This document shows, in pieces, positions 53,883 to 63,734 of a stretch of DNA of 64,000 bases. The first letter of the stretch is position 1; each line of letters opens with the position of its first letter. This DNA comes from Pseudoalteromonas sp. 0303. Lineage in GTDB: Bacteria > Pseudomonadota > Gammaproteobacteria > Enterobacterales > Alteromonadaceae. The stretch is taken from NCBI RefSeq assembly GCF_013349995.1, contig NZ_JABVXF010000001.1, positions 124,001 through 188,000 on the forward strand, given 5' to 3'. Below the pieces are notes generated by a model. That model made no database searches. It was not told the origin of the DNA and was given only the letters and a program-made list of their open reading frames with translations. The position numbers were made by a program, and so were the translations under genes.

Positions 53883-54748
53883 TGATAATAACTGCATTTT
53901 TAGTTAACTCGTTTAGTGCAAATAATACAGGCGGCAACCCAGCAGGTGTTGTGTTGAATGCAGATAAACTCACCAGCGCAGAAAAACTGACGATTGCAAA
54001 AGAAATTGGCTTTTCAGAAACCGCATTTGTGGCGCAAGATCATGAAGTTGACTTTGCTGTATCATTTTTTACGACAACGGAAGAAGTTGATTTTTGTGGC
54101 CATGCAACCCTAGCGGTGTTTGCTACGCTCTTCGAACAAGGGTTATTAAAACCTGGCTATTACACTCAACGGACAAAAGCGGGCCTGTTAGGCGTAACAA
54201 TTGCCGAAGACGGTCAAGTTACCATGGAGCAAGCCTTGCCAAAATACCTTGGGGGCTTTGCTTATGACGACCTTGCAGGCTTATTAGGGCTTGGTGAAAC
54301 GACTCTGGCAGAAACCGGCTTGCCGATCGATGTAATAACTACAGGATTGCCGGATATTATAGTCGCTGTGCCGAATGGCTACTTAGATAAAATCACTATC
54401 GATGAAGTGGCGCTTAGCGAGTTCTGCCAACAGCATAACGTGATAGGTGTGCATGCCTTTGAATTATGTGAAGAGCAAAGTGAGCTGACCGCAAGCTGTC
54501 GTAACTTTGCGCCTTTGGTTGGTATACCCGAAGAGTCAGCAACCGGTAGTGCCAGTGGTGCGCTTGCATGCTATTTATCAAAACACGTATTTGTACAGCA
54601 AGAAAACCATTTCAAGTTTGAACAAGGCCGAGCGATGGGGTGCAGTTCACATATTTCTGCCAGTGTTTATTCGGATGAGCAGGGTGTTTATAAGGTTCTT
54701 GTAGGTGGCTATGCAAATCACCTAGGTACACAAGATATTACTTTATAA
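53882..54748 (+). CDS. PhzF-family isomerase/epimerase-like protein
   Basis: 288 residues of the PhzF fold (diaminopimelate-epimerase-like tandem domains). Family motifs: FSANNTGGNPAGVVL, GFSETAFV with the catalytic-type Glu, FTTTEEVDFCGHATLAVF, and RNFAPLVGIPEESATGSASG in the second half, followed by FEQGRAMG. Most members are uncharacterised; the founder isomerises a phenazine precursor. One-base overlap with the GNAT gene (TAATG) implies co-translation. No phenazine genes are near, so a housekeeping or detoxifying role is more likely. Confidence 0.93.
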   Translation: MIITAFLVNSFSANNTGGNPAGVVLNADKLTSAEKLTIAKEIGFSETAFVAQDHEVDFAVSFFTTTEEVDFCGHATLAVFATLFEQGLLKPGYYTQRTKAGLLGVTIAEDGQVTMEQALPKYLGGFAYDDLAGLLGLGETTLAETGLPIDVITTGLPDIIVAVPNGYLDKITIDEVALSEFCQQHNVIGVHAFELCEEQSELTASCRNFAPLVGIPEESATGSASGALACYLSKHVFVQQENHFKFEQGRAMGCSSHISASVYSDEQGVYKVLVGGYANHLGTQDITL

Positions 54749-54761
54749 GAAGAATACATAC

Positions 54762-54792
54762 AAAAAAGCCGCGTTATAAACGCGGCTTTTTT
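54762..54792. terminator. Bidirectional terminator between the PhzF gene and rne
   Basis: AAAAAAGCCGCGTT / AACGCGGCTTTTTT with loop ATA. T runs on both strands serve the PhzF gene (+) and rne (-). Confidence 0.95.
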
Positions 54793-54806
54793 ATTAAGTG
54801 ACTAAA

Positions 54807-57800
54807 TTAATCAGCCGCTAAGGTTTTTGCCATATCAGCACGGGCTCTGCCAGCAGGTTTAATTGAACCTGCACGAAGGCCGCTATCTGGAATAGCTACA
54901 CGTTTATCATGGGCCATAGCTTCTGGTGTTGGCTCTGGCTCACTATCTGCAACTGGCGTAGGTTTTGCCATTGCAGCGCTTGCAGAACCTTTTACTAAAA
55001 CAGTTTTTTCATTTTTAGCAGGTTCTACAGCTTTCACTGGTTCTTCAGTTTTAACTGACTCTTCAGCTTTCACTGGTTCTTCAGTTTTAAGTGACTCTTC
55101 AGCTTTCACTGGTTCTTCAGTTTTAACTGACTCTTCAGCTTGTACTGGCTCTTCAGCTTTCACTGGCTCTTCAGTTTTTACCGGTTCTTCAGCTTTAACA
55201 GGTTCTTCAGCTTTTACTGGCTCTTCAGTTTTCACTGGTTCTTCAGCTTTTACTGGTTCTTCAGCTTTAACTGGCTCTTCAGCTTTTACTGGTTCTTCAG
55301 TTTTAACTGGCTCTTCAGCTTTTACTGGTTCTTCAGTTTTAACTGGCTCTTCAGCTTTTACTGGTTCTTCAGTTTTTACTGGTTCTTCAGTTTTTACTGG
55401 TTCTTCAGCTTGTGCTGGTTCTTCAGTTTTTACTGGTTCTTCAGCTTTTACTGGTTCTTCAGCTTTAACAGGTTCTTCAGTTTTTACTGGTTCTTCAGCT
55501 TTTACAGGTTCTTCAGTTTCAGCCTGAGCCTGTTTTGCTTTTAGCTCAGCTTCATATTCAGCAGCAGCTTGGTCGGCAACTGGAATAAATGCTGGCGCAT
55601 CAGTTTTCTCATCACTTGATTTTTCATCATGCTCAGGGCGACGGCGACGTTGACCAGCAGCACGTAAGTGGCGAGGTGAACGACGAGAGCGTGTACGAGG
55701 TTGAGCTTGTTCTTCATCAGTTGATGATTCAACTACCGATTCAGTTTGCTCTGTTTGTTTAGGCTCAGCGTCAGCTTTTACTGGTTCTGCAGGTACTTGC
55801 TTTTCAGCAACTGGCTGTTCTGCTTGTTCAGTTTCAACTGCTACTTTTTCTTTTGCAGGCTTAGCTGGTTTTTCAGCTTTAGGTGCTTGCTCAGTTGTTT
55901 CAGTCGTTTGTACTGCTTTTGCTTCATCTGCGCTTTCATCTGTTACGCGAACTTTTTTGCGTAAGTTGCGACGTTGACGACGAACCTTAGGTTTAGTTTC
56001 CTTTGGCTGCTCAGACTTCGTCTCTGGTGCAGTGTCTTTATTCGTTTGTTCTACATCATCATTACGTTTTTCATTACGTTTTCTGTTGTTAGAATTACGA
56101 CGACGTTTGTTGCGATTCTCGTTACCTTCTTTTTGCTCAGGCTTATTTGAAGTATTTGTGTTTTCTTCTTTAGCTTGTGCATCGTCAGGACGTTTATTAC
56201 GAGAGTTGCGACGGCGCTGGTTGTTGCTACGGCGACGGTTGTCGTTGTTGCGACGATTATTGCTACGTCTTTGTGCAGCTTTTTTCTCTTCTTGCTCTTT
56301 TTCAGCTTCTTCTTCGGCATTGCTGAATAACGACTTGAAGAACTTACCAATGGCAGCAAATAATCCACCTTCTGACTTTTTAGCCGCAGGTGTTGTTTGC
56401 TCAGCTTTCGGTGCAGCTTGAGGCGCAGGTGTAGTAGGCATAACAACACCTTTAAGAACCGGCTCTTCACGAACTGGTGCTGAAGGCGCTTTAGCCATTT
56501 CAAATGCTTCTGGCTCAGGAGCAACAACTTGCTCGTAGCTTACTGTTTCGATTGTTTCGTCTTTACGTAAGCGAACTACTTCGTAATGTGGCGTTTCCAT
56601 GTGTTGATTAGGAATGATCACAACATCAACGTTATGGCGCTTTTCGATGCGTTGCACGCTACGACGTTTTTCGTTTAATAGGTAAGCGGCAACAGCCACA
56701 GGTACCTGTGCATTTACTTGTGATGTGTTGTCTTTGATTGCTTCTTCTTCGATTAAACGAAGGATAGACAATGCAATTGATTCGTTAGAGCGAATCGTAC
56801 CTTGGCCATTACAACGAGGACATGGACCTTGGCTTGCTTCACCTAATGAAGGGCGTAAGCGCTGACGCGACATTTCAAGCAGACCAAAACGTGAGATCTT
56901 ACCAATCTGTACACGGGCACGGTCAGGGCGAGCAGCGTCTTTTAAACGATTCTCTACTTCGCGTTGGTGGCGTGGTGGTGTCATATCGATGAAGTCGATA
57001 ACAATAAGACCACCTAAGTCACGTAAACGTAATTGACGGGCAATTTCGTCTGCCGCTTCTAAGTTAGTATTAAGTGCTGTTTCTTCGATATCACCGCCTT
57101 TAGTGGCTTTAGATGAGTTGATATCGATAGACGTAAGCGCTTCAGTTGGGTCAATTACAATTGAACCACCTGATGGTAAGCGAACCTCACGTTGGAAAGC
57201 AGACTCAATTTGGCTTTCAATTTGGTAGTGGGTGAATAGTGGTACATCGCCCTGATAAAGCTTAACACGGCTCATGAAGTCAGGACGGAAACGCTCAATA
57301 TGGGCTTTCGCTTCTTCAAATACACGTGCTTTATCAATTAAAATTTCACCAATATCACGACGTAAATAGTCACGGATTGCGCGGAAAATTACGTTACTTT
57401 CTTGGTGAATTAAGAACGGAGCAGGGCCGCTATCAGCAGCTTGCTGAATCGCTTGCCAATGCACTAATAGTGCTTTTAAGTCGTACTCTAGTTCTTCAAA
57501 TGATTTACCAACACCTGCAGTACGAACAATTAAGCCCATACCTTTAGGTAGTTCTAAACGGCTCAGTGCTTCTTTAAGTTCAGTACGCTCATCACCTTCG
57601 ATACGGCGAGAAATACCACCGGCACGAGGGTTGTTAGGCATAAGTACTAAATAGCTACCTGCAACGCTGATAAAAGTCGTTAACGCAGCGCCTTTTTGGC
57701 CACGCTCTTCTTTATCAACTTGCACAATTACTTCTTGGCCTTCTTTGATCACGTCACGGATATTTGGACGACCTTGGAATGTATAGCCTTGTGGGAAGTA

Positions 57801-58028
57801 GGTGCGAGCTATTTCTTTAAGAGGAAGGAAACCGTGTCTCTCAGCGCCATAATCAACAAAGGCAGCTTCTAGTGACGGTTCGATACGGGTAATTTTACCC
57901 TTGTAAATATTTGCTTTTTTTTGTTCGTGACCTGGGCTCTCTATGTCTAAATCATACAGGCGCTGGCCATCAACCAGTGCAACGCGCATTTCTTCTTGCT
58001 GCGTCGCATTGATTAGCATACGTTTCAT
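54807..58028 (-). CDS. rne: Ribonuclease E
   Basis: 1073-residue endoribonuclease that initiates mRNA decay and matures rRNA and tRNA. Catalytic half: S1 domain ~37-120, 5'-sensor ([16 protein letters not shown]), DNase I-like active site with D302 ([11 protein letters not shown]) and D345 (LIVIDFIDM), and Zn-link C403-x2-C406 (CPRCNGQG). The C-terminal scaffold is disordered, with Arg-rich RNA-binding blocks (~600-690), a Pro/Glu region and about 27 hexapeptide repeats V-K-A/T-E-E-P (55020-55505), then a conserved-looking [14 protein letters not shown] end. Degradosome microdomains for enolase or PNPase are not clear. The long leader upstream probably carries autoregulatory hairpins. Confidence 0.98.
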   Translation of the reverse strand: MKRMLINATQQEEMRVALVDGQRLYDLDIESPGHEQKKANIYKGKITRIEPSLEAAFVDYGAERHGFLPLKEIARTYFPQGYTFQGRPNIRDVIKEGQEVIVQVDKEERGQKGAALTTFISVAGSYLVLMPNNPRAGGISRRIEGDERTELKEALSRLELPKGMGLIVRTAGVGKSFEELEYDLKALLVHWQAIQQAADSGPAPFLIHQESNVIFRAIRDYLRRDIGEILIDKARVFEEAKAHIERFRPDFMSRVKLYQGDVPLFTHYQIESQIESAFQREVRLPSGGSIVIDPTEALTSIDINSSKATKGGDIEETALNTNLEAADEIARQLRLRDLGGLIVIDFIDMTPPRHQREVENRLKDAARPDRARVQIGKISRFGLLEMSRQRLRPSLGEASQGPCPRCNGQGTIRSNESIALSILRLIEEEAIKDNTSQVNAQVPVAVAAYLLNEKRRSVQRIEKRHNVDVVIIPNQHMETPHYEVVRLRKDETIETVSYEQVVAPEPEAFEMAKAPSAPVREEPVLKGVVMPTTPAPQAAPKAEQTTPAAKKSEGGLFAAIGKFFKSLFSNAEEEAEKEQEEKKAAQRRSNNRRNNDNRRRSNNQRRRNSRNKRPDDAQAKEENTNTSNKPEQKEGNENRNKRRRNSNNRKRNEKRNDDVEQTNKDTAPETKSEQPKETKPKVRRQRRNLRKKVRVTDESADEAKAVQTTETTEQAPKAEKPAKPAKEKVAVETEQAEQPVAEKQVPAEPVKADAEPKQTEQTESVVESSTDEEQAQPRTRSRRSPRHLRAAGQRRRRPEHDEKSSDEKTDAPAFIPVADQAAAEYEAELKAKQAQAETEEPVKAEEPVKTEEPVKAEEPVKAEEPVKTEEPAQAEEPVKTEEPVKTEEPVKAEEPVKTEEPVKAEEPVKTEEPVKAEEPVKAEEPVKAEEPVKTEEPVKAEEPVKAEEPVKTEEPVKAEEPVQAEESVKTEEPVKAEESLKTEEPVKAEESVKTEEPVKAVEPAKNEKTVLVKGSASAAMAKPTPVADSEPEPTPEAMAHDKRVAIPDSGLRAGSIKPAGRARADMAKTLAAD
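55020..55505 (-). repeat. 18-base tandem repeats in rne (27 hexapeptide units)
   Basis: Twenty-seven consecutive 18-base units encode VKAEEP or VKTEEP with a few variants ([30 protein letters not shown]). Ala and Thr at position 3 alternate irregularly. The repeat also opens a spurious Phe/Ser/Trp-rich frame on the + strand. Confidence 0.95.
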
Positions 58029-58335
58029 ATTGTTACTCTACTAATTCTGTCGCTGACATGACGATATAAACTCGTCTGTTCAGTGGTTTCTGACGGTTGT
58101 TTTTGTGCAGTCTCACGACTGGGTAAAGTCAAAACCTGAAGTTGTTTGCTTACATTGAGCATCACTAGGTGTGGCTGACAATAACATGTTGTCACGTTAT
58201 TAAATTCTTATAGGTGTCAAAACTGCCGCCAATTCTGCGGTTTTAATTTACGAGTTTTGTCCCGAAGTCGACCATGTTCAAATTTTTATTCAATGTCTTG
58301 CTACAACAGCTGCTTCTGAATGACGTTGCTACGTC
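58029..58335 (-). promoter_or_regulatory. Structured rne leader region
   Basis: Upstream of rne three hairpins are visible on the minus-strand RNA: CAGTC-GTGA-GACTG with a GNRA-type loop (58108-58121), TGACAA-N7-TTGTCA (58176-58194) and GACGT-AGCA-ACGTC (58322-58335). Escherichia coli rne has a ~360-base leader that RNase E itself cuts for feedback control; an equivalent here is inferred. Confidence 0.5.
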
Positions 58336-58647
58336 GTCACTATCAGTCAATTTATCTTGTTCAATTGCTTTTTATGTTCATTAATCAACATTCGTGCTCA
58401 AATTATTCAGGCAATATATTACGCGCATCGCCGATAATTGAACGCTCGTGTTGGCTGGGTAATTATAAAAGCTTTGGAAAACTTAGCGCGGATCTGTATG
58501 ATCGGCAACCCAGAATATGCTTCACGAATGTATTAATGTGATAAAAGCACCGTTGTTACTTGCAAACTTTATGTTCGCGACGGTGATTATCCCACTATTA
58601 CAGTCGCGTTAGCAACTAAATTATTTACTTAAATCAGTGATTAGGCA
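58336..58647. other. Spacer between the rne leader and rluC, no gene seen
   Basis: It must hold the divergent promoters of rne and rluC. A 73-codon frame on the + strand (58320-58541) has no ribosome site and no protein-like composition, so it was not called. Confidence 0.5.
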
Positions 58648-59616
58648 ATGTCAGAAAAAACCGGCTTACAAGTTTCGTTTGTTACCATAGGTGAAGACCA
58701 TCTAGGTCAACGTATTGATAACTTTCTTATTACTTACCTAAAAGGTGTGCCTAAAAGTGCAGTTTATAAAATCCTTCGTAAAGGCGAAGTGCGAGTAAAT
58801 AAAAAACGCATAAAACCTGTCTACAAACTACAACTAAATGATGTGGTTCGTATTCCACCTATTAAAGTGGCCGAAAAAGAAGAGTTTGTGCCAAAGAAAC
58901 TCGATAAAGTAAAACAACTTGAAGACGCCATTTTGTTTGAAGACAAGTATTTAATGGTGATCAACAAGCCTTCGGGTATGGCTGTGCATGGTGGCAGTGG
59001 CCTAAGTTATGGCTTAATCGAAGCACTTCGCGTACTTCGTCCTGAAGAGCGTAGTTTAGAGCTTGTACACCGACTAGACCGTGACACATCAGGTTGCTTG
59101 CTTATTTCTAAACGTCGTTCAGTGTTAACTGATTTACATAAACAGTTACGTGAAAAAACCATGGAGAAAAACTATTGGGCATTAGTTGATGGTCAATGGG
59201 ACTCTAAAACGAAAAACGTTACTGAAGGACTTCGTAAAAACACCTTGAAGTCTGGTGAGCGTGTAGTTCGTGTTGATAATACCGAAGGTAAACCATCGCA
59301 CACGCGTTTTCGTGTGCTTGAGCGATATGCTGAGTGCTCATTAGTGCAAGCGTCGCCGGTAACAGGGCGTACTCACCAAATTCGTGTACATACGCAATGT
59401 AAAGGTCATCCAATTGCGTGTGATGATAAATACGGCGTTGCAGAGTTTGATCAATACGTAAATAAGCTGACTGGTTTAAATCGTTTGTTTTTACACGCCC
59501 ATGATTTACGTTTTATGCACCCTAAAAACGAAACAACTATGCATGTTGAAGCACCACTCGATAATGCACTTCAAAACTGTATCAAAAAGCTACGTGCCGA
59601 TAATGAACAAGTTTAA
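58648..59616 (+). CDS. rluC: 23S rRNA pseudouridine(955/2504/2580) synthase RluC
   Basis: 322-residue pseudouridine synthase. The N-terminal S4 domain (~18-80, QRIDNFLITYLKGVPKSAVY) binds RNA. The catalytic RluA-type domain has HRLDRDTSGCLL with the nucleophilic Asp, plus GKPSHTRFRVLE and the TGRTHQIRVH motif. Divergent from rne, as in Escherichia coli, which supports RluC over RluD. The last 14 bases overlap the start of the HAD gene. Confidence 0.96.
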   Translation: MSEKTGLQVSFVTIGEDHLGQRIDNFLITYLKGVPKSAVYKILRKGEVRVNKKRIKPVYKLQLNDVVRIPPIKVAEKEEFVPKKLDKVKQLEDAILFEDKYLMVINKPSGMAVHGGSGLSYGLIEALRVLRPEERSLELVHRLDRDTSGCLLISKRRSVLTDLHKQLREKTMEKNYWALVDGQWDSKTKNVTEGLRKNTLKSGERVVRVDNTEGKPSHTRFRVLERYAECSLVQASPVTGRTHQIRVHTQCKGHPIACDDKYGVAEFDQYVNKLTGLNRLFLHAHDLRFMHPKNETTMHVEAPLDNALQNCIKKLRADNEQV

Positions 59617-60295
59617 GCTGGTTATTTTTGATTGGGATGGCACTGTGATGGACTCTGTGCCAAAAATTGTTACCTGCCTGCGAAATACTGCGCGAGATTT
59701 AGGTATTCCTGTTCCAACAGAGCAACAAGCAAAAGACGTTATTGGTTTATCGCTGGCAAAAGCCACTGAAGTGCTTTTTCCGGCGCATTTACATTTAAGC
59801 GACGAACTCGTTGCAGGTTATAAAGCACAGTACCGTGAGTTAGATGTTACACCTACACCTTTATTTAAAGATGTAGAATCCGTTTTAAAGCAATTAAGCG
59901 ATGCAGATATGCAATTGGCTGTGGCTACCGGTAAAGGACGTGAAGGCATTAATAGGCTTCTTAATGAGTCAGGCCTTGGTAAGTACTTTTTGAATGTAAA
60001 ATGTTCAGATGATGCTGAGTCGAAGCCATCTCCAGATATGCTTGAGCAAATTTTACACGAGCAGGGTATAGCAAAAGCTGATGCTGTGATGATTGGCGAT
60101 AGCCAACTCGATATGGCAATGGCTAATGCCGCAGGTATTGCTTGTATTGGAGTGAGTTTTGGTGCCCATAGCCCGGCGCAGTTGCAACAACATGCGCCGT
60201 TATGTGTTGTTGATTCATACCAACAACTTTTACAGGTTTTAACTACGCCCCTTGCAGCGTTAACACGTCAACACCAAACTCAGCCAGCACTTTAG
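59603..60295 (+). CDS. HAD-superfamily phosphatase (HAD-IA, phosphoglycolate-phosphatase-like)
   Basis: 230 residues from the ATG at 59603, inside the end of rluC. HAD motif I DWDGTVMDS carries the nucleophile Asp and general acid Asp, motif II is LAVATGKGREG, motif III uses Lys in ESKPSPDM, and motif IV is GDSQLDMAMA. A C1-type cap lies between motifs I and II. It resembles YjjG/Gph-like phosphatases found after rluC. A longer reading from 59501 lies within rluC and was rejected. Its last 53 bases overlap the 3' end of maf on the opposite strand. Confidence 0.92.
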   Translation: MNKFKLVIFDWDGTVMDSVPKIVTCLRNTARDLGIPVPTEQQAKDVIGLSLAKATEVLFPAHLHLSDELVAGYKAQYRELDVTPTPLFKDVESVLKQLSDADMQLAVATGKGREGINRLLNESGLGKYFLNVKCSDDAESKPSPDMLEQILHEQGIAKADAVMIGDSQLDMAMANAAGIACIGVSFGAHSPAQLQQHAPLCVVDSYQQLLQVLTTPLAALTRQHQTQPAL

Positions 60296-60839
60296 TTAAT
60301 GTGATCAGTGGCAGGCCTATCAATGTATTAGGATCATCGCCACTGAGCTTTTCAAATAAACAGATGCCTAATCCTTCACTTTTAAAGCTGCCTGCACAGT
60401 TGTATGGCTGCTCTGCATCGCAATAAGCATTGATCTGTTTAAGTGTGAGTGCTTTAAATGTCACATCAAATGGCACCACGGTGGTAATTGCTTTATCGCT
60501 TTGTATATCAAATACACTTAAACCCGTTAAAAAGGTCACTGTATGGCCACCAAACGATGAAAGCTGCTTAATGGCATTCTCTTTAGTATGAGGTTTACCT
60601 AAAATTGTATCGTTGAATACCGCAACTTGATCCGAGCCAATTACCAAACCTTCACTATAATGTTGTTTGGCAACACGGGCTTTTTGTTCGCTTAAACGAG
60701 CAACTAATTGCTCTGGCGTTTCAGCTGCGATAGGGGACTCATCAATATCTGGAGAAAAACTTTGAAAAGGTAAGTTAAACTTAGTTAATAATTGCTGTCT
60801 AAATGGTGAGCTTGACGCTAATATAAGTGTTGGTTTCAT
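60243..60839 (-). CDS. yceF: Maf-family nucleoside triphosphate pyrophosphatase YceF
   Basis: 198-residue cytosolic enzyme that hydrolyses modified nucleotides (m7GTP for the YceF subgroup). Motifs: ILASSSPFRQQLL, DESP (with PIAAETPEQLVARLS), GSDQVAVF with the catalytic Asp, and KPHTKENAIKQL. The ATG at 60839 gives the family start MKPTLILASSSP; an upstream in-frame extension was rejected. Convergent with, and overlapping, the HAD gene by 53 bases. Divergent from yceD, as in Escherichia coli. Confidence 0.94.
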   Translation of the reverse strand: MKPTLILASSSPFRQQLLTKFNLPFQSFSPDIDESPIAAETPEQLVARLSEQKARVAKQHYSEGLVIGSDQVAVFNDTILGKPHTKENAIKQLSSFGGHTVTFLTGLSVFDIQSDKAITTVVPFDVTFKALTLKQINAYCDAEQPYNCAGSFKSEGLGICLFEKLSGDDPNTLIGLPLITLTKVLAEFGVDVLTLQGA

Positions 60840-60942
60840 AATAAATTCTGGATGAAAATTGTATTTTGCCAAGGATAAGCCACAATGAATCCGAAAACAA
60901 AGCAGAAGATCGTTAAAAACCTACCAAAATTGGTTTTTTACT

Positions 60943-60971
60943 TTGACTAACTTACTAACTATCTATATGAT
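60943..60971 (+). promoter_or_regulatory. Strong promoter of yceD-rpmF-plsX
   Basis: TTGACT (60943-60948), 17-base spacer, TATGAT (60966-60971). The predicted start, near 60978, is only about three bases before the yceD ATG at 60981, so this transcript would be almost leaderless. Confidence 0.65.
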
Positions 60972-60980
60972 GCAGCCCCT

Positions 60981-61505
60981 ATGCAAAAGGTGAAAATTCC
61001 CATCACTCTTCATCCCAGCAAAGCAGCTCAACATCGTTTAACGTATGACGGTATTGTCCCGCTTGAAAAACTTTCTCGTTTAGAGCAAGTTGTGCAGGAG
61101 GAAGCAGGTGAAATAGCGGTAAAGATTCATTGCAAAATTGACGAGCAAGGTTTAGTGGTAATAAGTGGTAACTTATCAACACATGTAACTGTAACTTGTC
61201 AACGCTGTAATGGAGAATTAGGGTTGGATTTGGAACAAGACTTTGTGTATTCGCCAATTGGTTTGGATGCAGAGTCAGATCATCTACCTGAAGGTTACGA
61301 TGAAGTAGAGCTGGACGAAAACGGTGAAATCAACGTATTTGAGTTAATCGAAGACGAACTGATTTTAGCTATTCCAATAGTGCCTACACACAACGAAGCT
61401 TCATGCAGTTATTCATCAGAGCCTACTAGCTTTGGTAAATTAGCAGCAAAAGTTGACAAACCAAATCCATTTGATATTTTGAAACAACTTAAGAAAGATT
61501 CTTAG
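60981..61505 (+). CDS. yceD: YceD (DUF177) protein
   Basis: 174 residues, conserved upstream of rpmF and implicated in 23S rRNA handling in other bacteria. Start [20 protein letters not shown] matches Escherichia coli YceD and fixes the ATG. The central [20 protein letters not shown] bears a CxxC, followed by [20 protein letters not shown] and [15 protein letters not shown], the family core. It ends [15 protein letters not shown]. Ten bases before rpmF, whose AGGAG lies across the stop. Confidence 0.94.
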   Translation: MQKVKIPITLHPSKAAQHRLTYDGIVPLEKLSRLEQVVQEEAGEIAVKIHCKIDEQGLVVISGNLSTHVTVTCQRCNGELGLDLEQDFVYSPIGLDAESDHLPEGYDEVELDENGEINVFELIEDELILAIPIVPTHNEASCSYSSEPTSFGKLAAKVDKPNPFDILKQLKKDS

Positions 61506-61515
61506 GAGAAGACTA

Positions 61516-61686
61516 ATGGCTGTACAAAAAAGCAAAAAGTCTCGTGCAAGACGCGGCATGCGCCGTTCACACGATGCGATCAGTGGTCCAACTTTAACTG
61601 TAGATCAAGTTTCTGGTGAGACTCACCGTCGTCACCACGTAACTGCTGACGGTTACTACAAAGGCGTTAAAGTAATTTCTAACTAA
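61516..61686 (+). CDS. rpmF: 50S ribosomal protein L32
   Basis: 56 residues: [20 protein letters not shown] start, then [20 protein letters not shown] and the YYKGVKVIS end, all typical of L32 without the zinc cysteines (Cys-free form). ATG at 61516 with AGGAGA seven bases upstream. Between yceD and plsX, the standard position. Confidence 0.97.
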   Translation: MAVQKSKKSRARRGMRRSHDAISGPTLTVDQVSGETHRRHHVTADGYYKGVKVISN

Positions 61687-61697
61687 GAGATTGCTAT

Positions 61698-62726
61698 ATG
61701 CTGACCAATCTAACCATAGCGTTAGATATGATGGGGGGCGATTACGGCCCCCGTTCATCTATCCCCGCTGCCGTGCAAGCGGTAAATGCTAATACCAACT
61801 TAAGGCTCATCTTATGTGGTAATCAGCAAGTTATTCTAAAAGAACTCGAAGCACTCGATTCTGTCTCACACCCTCGTTTAATAATTCGCCATTGTAGCGA
61901 AGTCGTCACAAATGCGTGTGAACCTGCTTCAGCGGTTCGTTCTAAAAAAGATTCATCAATGCGAGTTGCCCTCGATTTAGTTAAATCGGGTGAAGCGCAA
62001 GCGTGTGTAAGCTCTGGTAATACAGGCGCGTTATTTTTTATGGCGCACTATGTATTAAAGATGCTTCCAGGCGTAAAACGTCCTGCATTAATCTCTGCTG
62101 TTCCAACCGAACGTAAAAACCCTGTTTATTTGCTTGATTTAGGTGCGAATGTGCATTGTGATGCACAAACCCTTTATCAATTTGGCATTATGGGTTCTGT
62201 GGTAGCAGGGCAGGCACTTGGATGTGATAACCCAAGAGTTAGTTTATTGAATATTGGCTCTGAAGACATCAAAGGGCATGAAGGAATAAAACAAGCTGCA
62301 CAGTTAATGCAGCAGTGTGAATATCTCAACTACACAGGTTACAGTGAAGGTAGTGATATTTTCAGTGGAAAAGCTGATGTTATTGTGTGCGAAGGATTTG
62401 TAGGTAATGTGGCATTAAAAACCTGTGAAGGTATTGCCAAACTGATCATGCATAAACTCACCAAAGCCTTACACAAGCATTTCTTATACAAAAGTTTAGC
62501 GTTTTTATTGCGTCCAGTGATAAAAAAACTCTACAAGCGGGTGAACCCCGACCAGTATAACGGCGCAAGTCTGGTAGGATTGCGCGGTATTGTTGTTAAA
62601 AGCCATGGCAATGCCTCACCAAAGGCGTTTCATGCTGCTATTGATGAAGCCGCGCGGGAAGTCGAACGCCAACTCCCTGAAAAAATCGCTGCGATTTTTG
62701 AGCAAACACATCCAACAACAAAGTAG
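61698..62726 (+). CDS. plsX: Phosphate acyltransferase PlsX
   Basis: 342 residues. It makes acyl-phosphate from acyl-ACP for phospholipid synthesis. Family motifs: [60 protein letters not shown] and [15 protein letters not shown]. The C-terminal helix-rich end is normal. It lies 11 bases after rpmF and so belongs to the same operon. fabH, which follows plsX in Escherichia coli, is missing; a 70-base gap with an inverted repeat separates it from fabD. Confidence 0.97.
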   Translation: MLTNLTIALDMMGGDYGPRSSIPAAVQAVNANTNLRLILCGNQQVILKELEALDSVSHPRLIIRHCSEVVTNACEPASAVRSKKDSSMRVALDLVKSGEAQACVSSGNTGALFFMAHYVLKMLPGVKRPALISAVPTERKNPVYLLDLGANVHCDAQTLYQFGIMGSVVAGQALGCDNPRVSLLNIGSEDIKGHEGIKQAAQLMQQCEYLNYTGYSEGSDIFSGKADVIVCEGFVGNVALKTCEGIAKLIMHKLTKALHKHFLYKSLAFLLRPVIKKLYKRVNPDQYNGASLVGLRGIVVKSHGNASPKAFHAAIDEAAREVERQLPEKIAAIFEQTHPTTK

Positions 62727-62727
62727 T

Positions 62728-62755
62728 GCAGCATATCTAAAACTTGTTATGCTGC
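62728..62755. repeat. Inverted repeat between plsX and fabD
   Basis: GCAGCATA / TATGCTGC, 8-bp arms with a 12-base loop, just after the plsX stop; a T run comes 13 bases later, too far for a classical terminator. It could be a processing hairpin at the place where fabH would be expected. Confidence 0.55.
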
Positions 62756-62796
62756 TTGCTACAGAATATTTTTTTGTTTAATTATAAGAGCAAAGT

Positions 62797-63723
62797 ATGG
62801 CACATAAAATTGCACTCGTATTTCCAGGTCAAGGCTCACAAACTGTGGGCATGTTATCTGAACTATTAGCTGATTCACAAATTGCTAAAGCAACATTCGC
62901 TGAAGCATCTGAAGCTCTTGGCTATGATCTAGCTGCACTTGTACTAAATGGTCCAGAAGAAGAATTAAATCAAACCCATCGTACACAACCAGCACTTCTT
63001 ACTGCTAGTGTTGCTATTTACCGTCAATGGTTAGACGCAAACCCTGATGCCGATGTTGTTATGGCTGGTCACAGTTTAGGCGAGTATTCAGCATTAGTTT
63101 GTGCTGGTGTTGTAAGCTTAAGCGAAGCAGTTAAACTAGTTGAAAATCGTGGTTTATATATGCAAGAAGCAGTACCTGCGGGTGTTGGTTCTATGGCTGC
63201 AATCATCGGCTTAGGTGACGACGAAATCAAAGCAGCGTGTGAAGCATCAGCAAATGGTGAAGTTGTTTCACCAGTAAACTACAACTCACCAGGTCAGGTT
63301 GTTATTGCCGGTCACAAAGCGGCAGTTGAGCGTGCATCAGAAGCATGTAAAGAAGCAGGTGCTAAACGTGCTTTACCACTTGCAGTAAGCGTACCTTCTC
63401 ACTGTGAACTAATGAAACCAGCTGCTGAAAAATTAGCTGCTGATTTAGCCGCTTTAACATTTAATACACCTAAGTGTGATGTAATCAACAACGTTGATGT
63501 AAAAGCTGAGCAATCAAGTGAAGCAATTAAAGATGCATTAGTACGTCAACTTTACAGCCCAGTTCGCTGGACTGAAACTGTACAAGCATTAGTTGCTCAA
63601 GGTATCACACAAAGCTATGAGTTTGGCCCAGGTAAAGTATTAACGGGTCTTGCTAAACGAATTGATAAAGCAATGGTATGTGCTGCGGTTAATACGCAAG
63701 CTGCTATTGATGAAGCGAAATAA
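62797..63723 (+). CDS. fabD: Malonyl-CoA:ACP transacylase FabD
   Basis: 308 residues. Transfers malonyl groups to ACP for chain elongation. Motifs: ALVFPGQGSQTVGM, the nucleophile elbow AGHSLGEYSALV with the Ser, and PVNYNSPGQVVIAGH; the catalytic His lies in VSVPSHCELM. Length matches Escherichia coli FabD (309). fabG starts 11 bases after its stop. Confidence 0.98.
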   Translation: MAHKIALVFPGQGSQTVGMLSELLADSQIAKATFAEASEALGYDLAALVLNGPEEELNQTHRTQPALLTASVAIYRQWLDANPDADVVMAGHSLGEYSALVCAGVVSLSEAVKLVENRGLYMQEAVPAGVGSMAAIIGLGDDEIKAACEASANGEVVSPVNYNSPGQVVIAGHKAAVERASEACKEAGAKRALPLAVSVPSHCELMKPAAEKLAADLAALTFNTPKCDVINNVDVKAEQSSEAIKDALVRQLYSPVRWTETVQALVAQGITQSYEFGPGKVLTGLAKRIDKAMVCAAVNTQAAIDEAK

Positions 63724-63734
63724 GTAGGAATAGA

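Noticed and set aside
55140-55544. 134-codon Phe/Ser/Trp-rich open frame on the + strand
   Set aside because: It is the antisense image of the 18-base repeats in rne; no ribosome site and composition fully explained by the repeat.
58320-58541. 73-codon frame between rne and rluC
   Set aside because: No ribosome site, no protein-like composition, and it overlaps a hairpin in the presumed rne leader.
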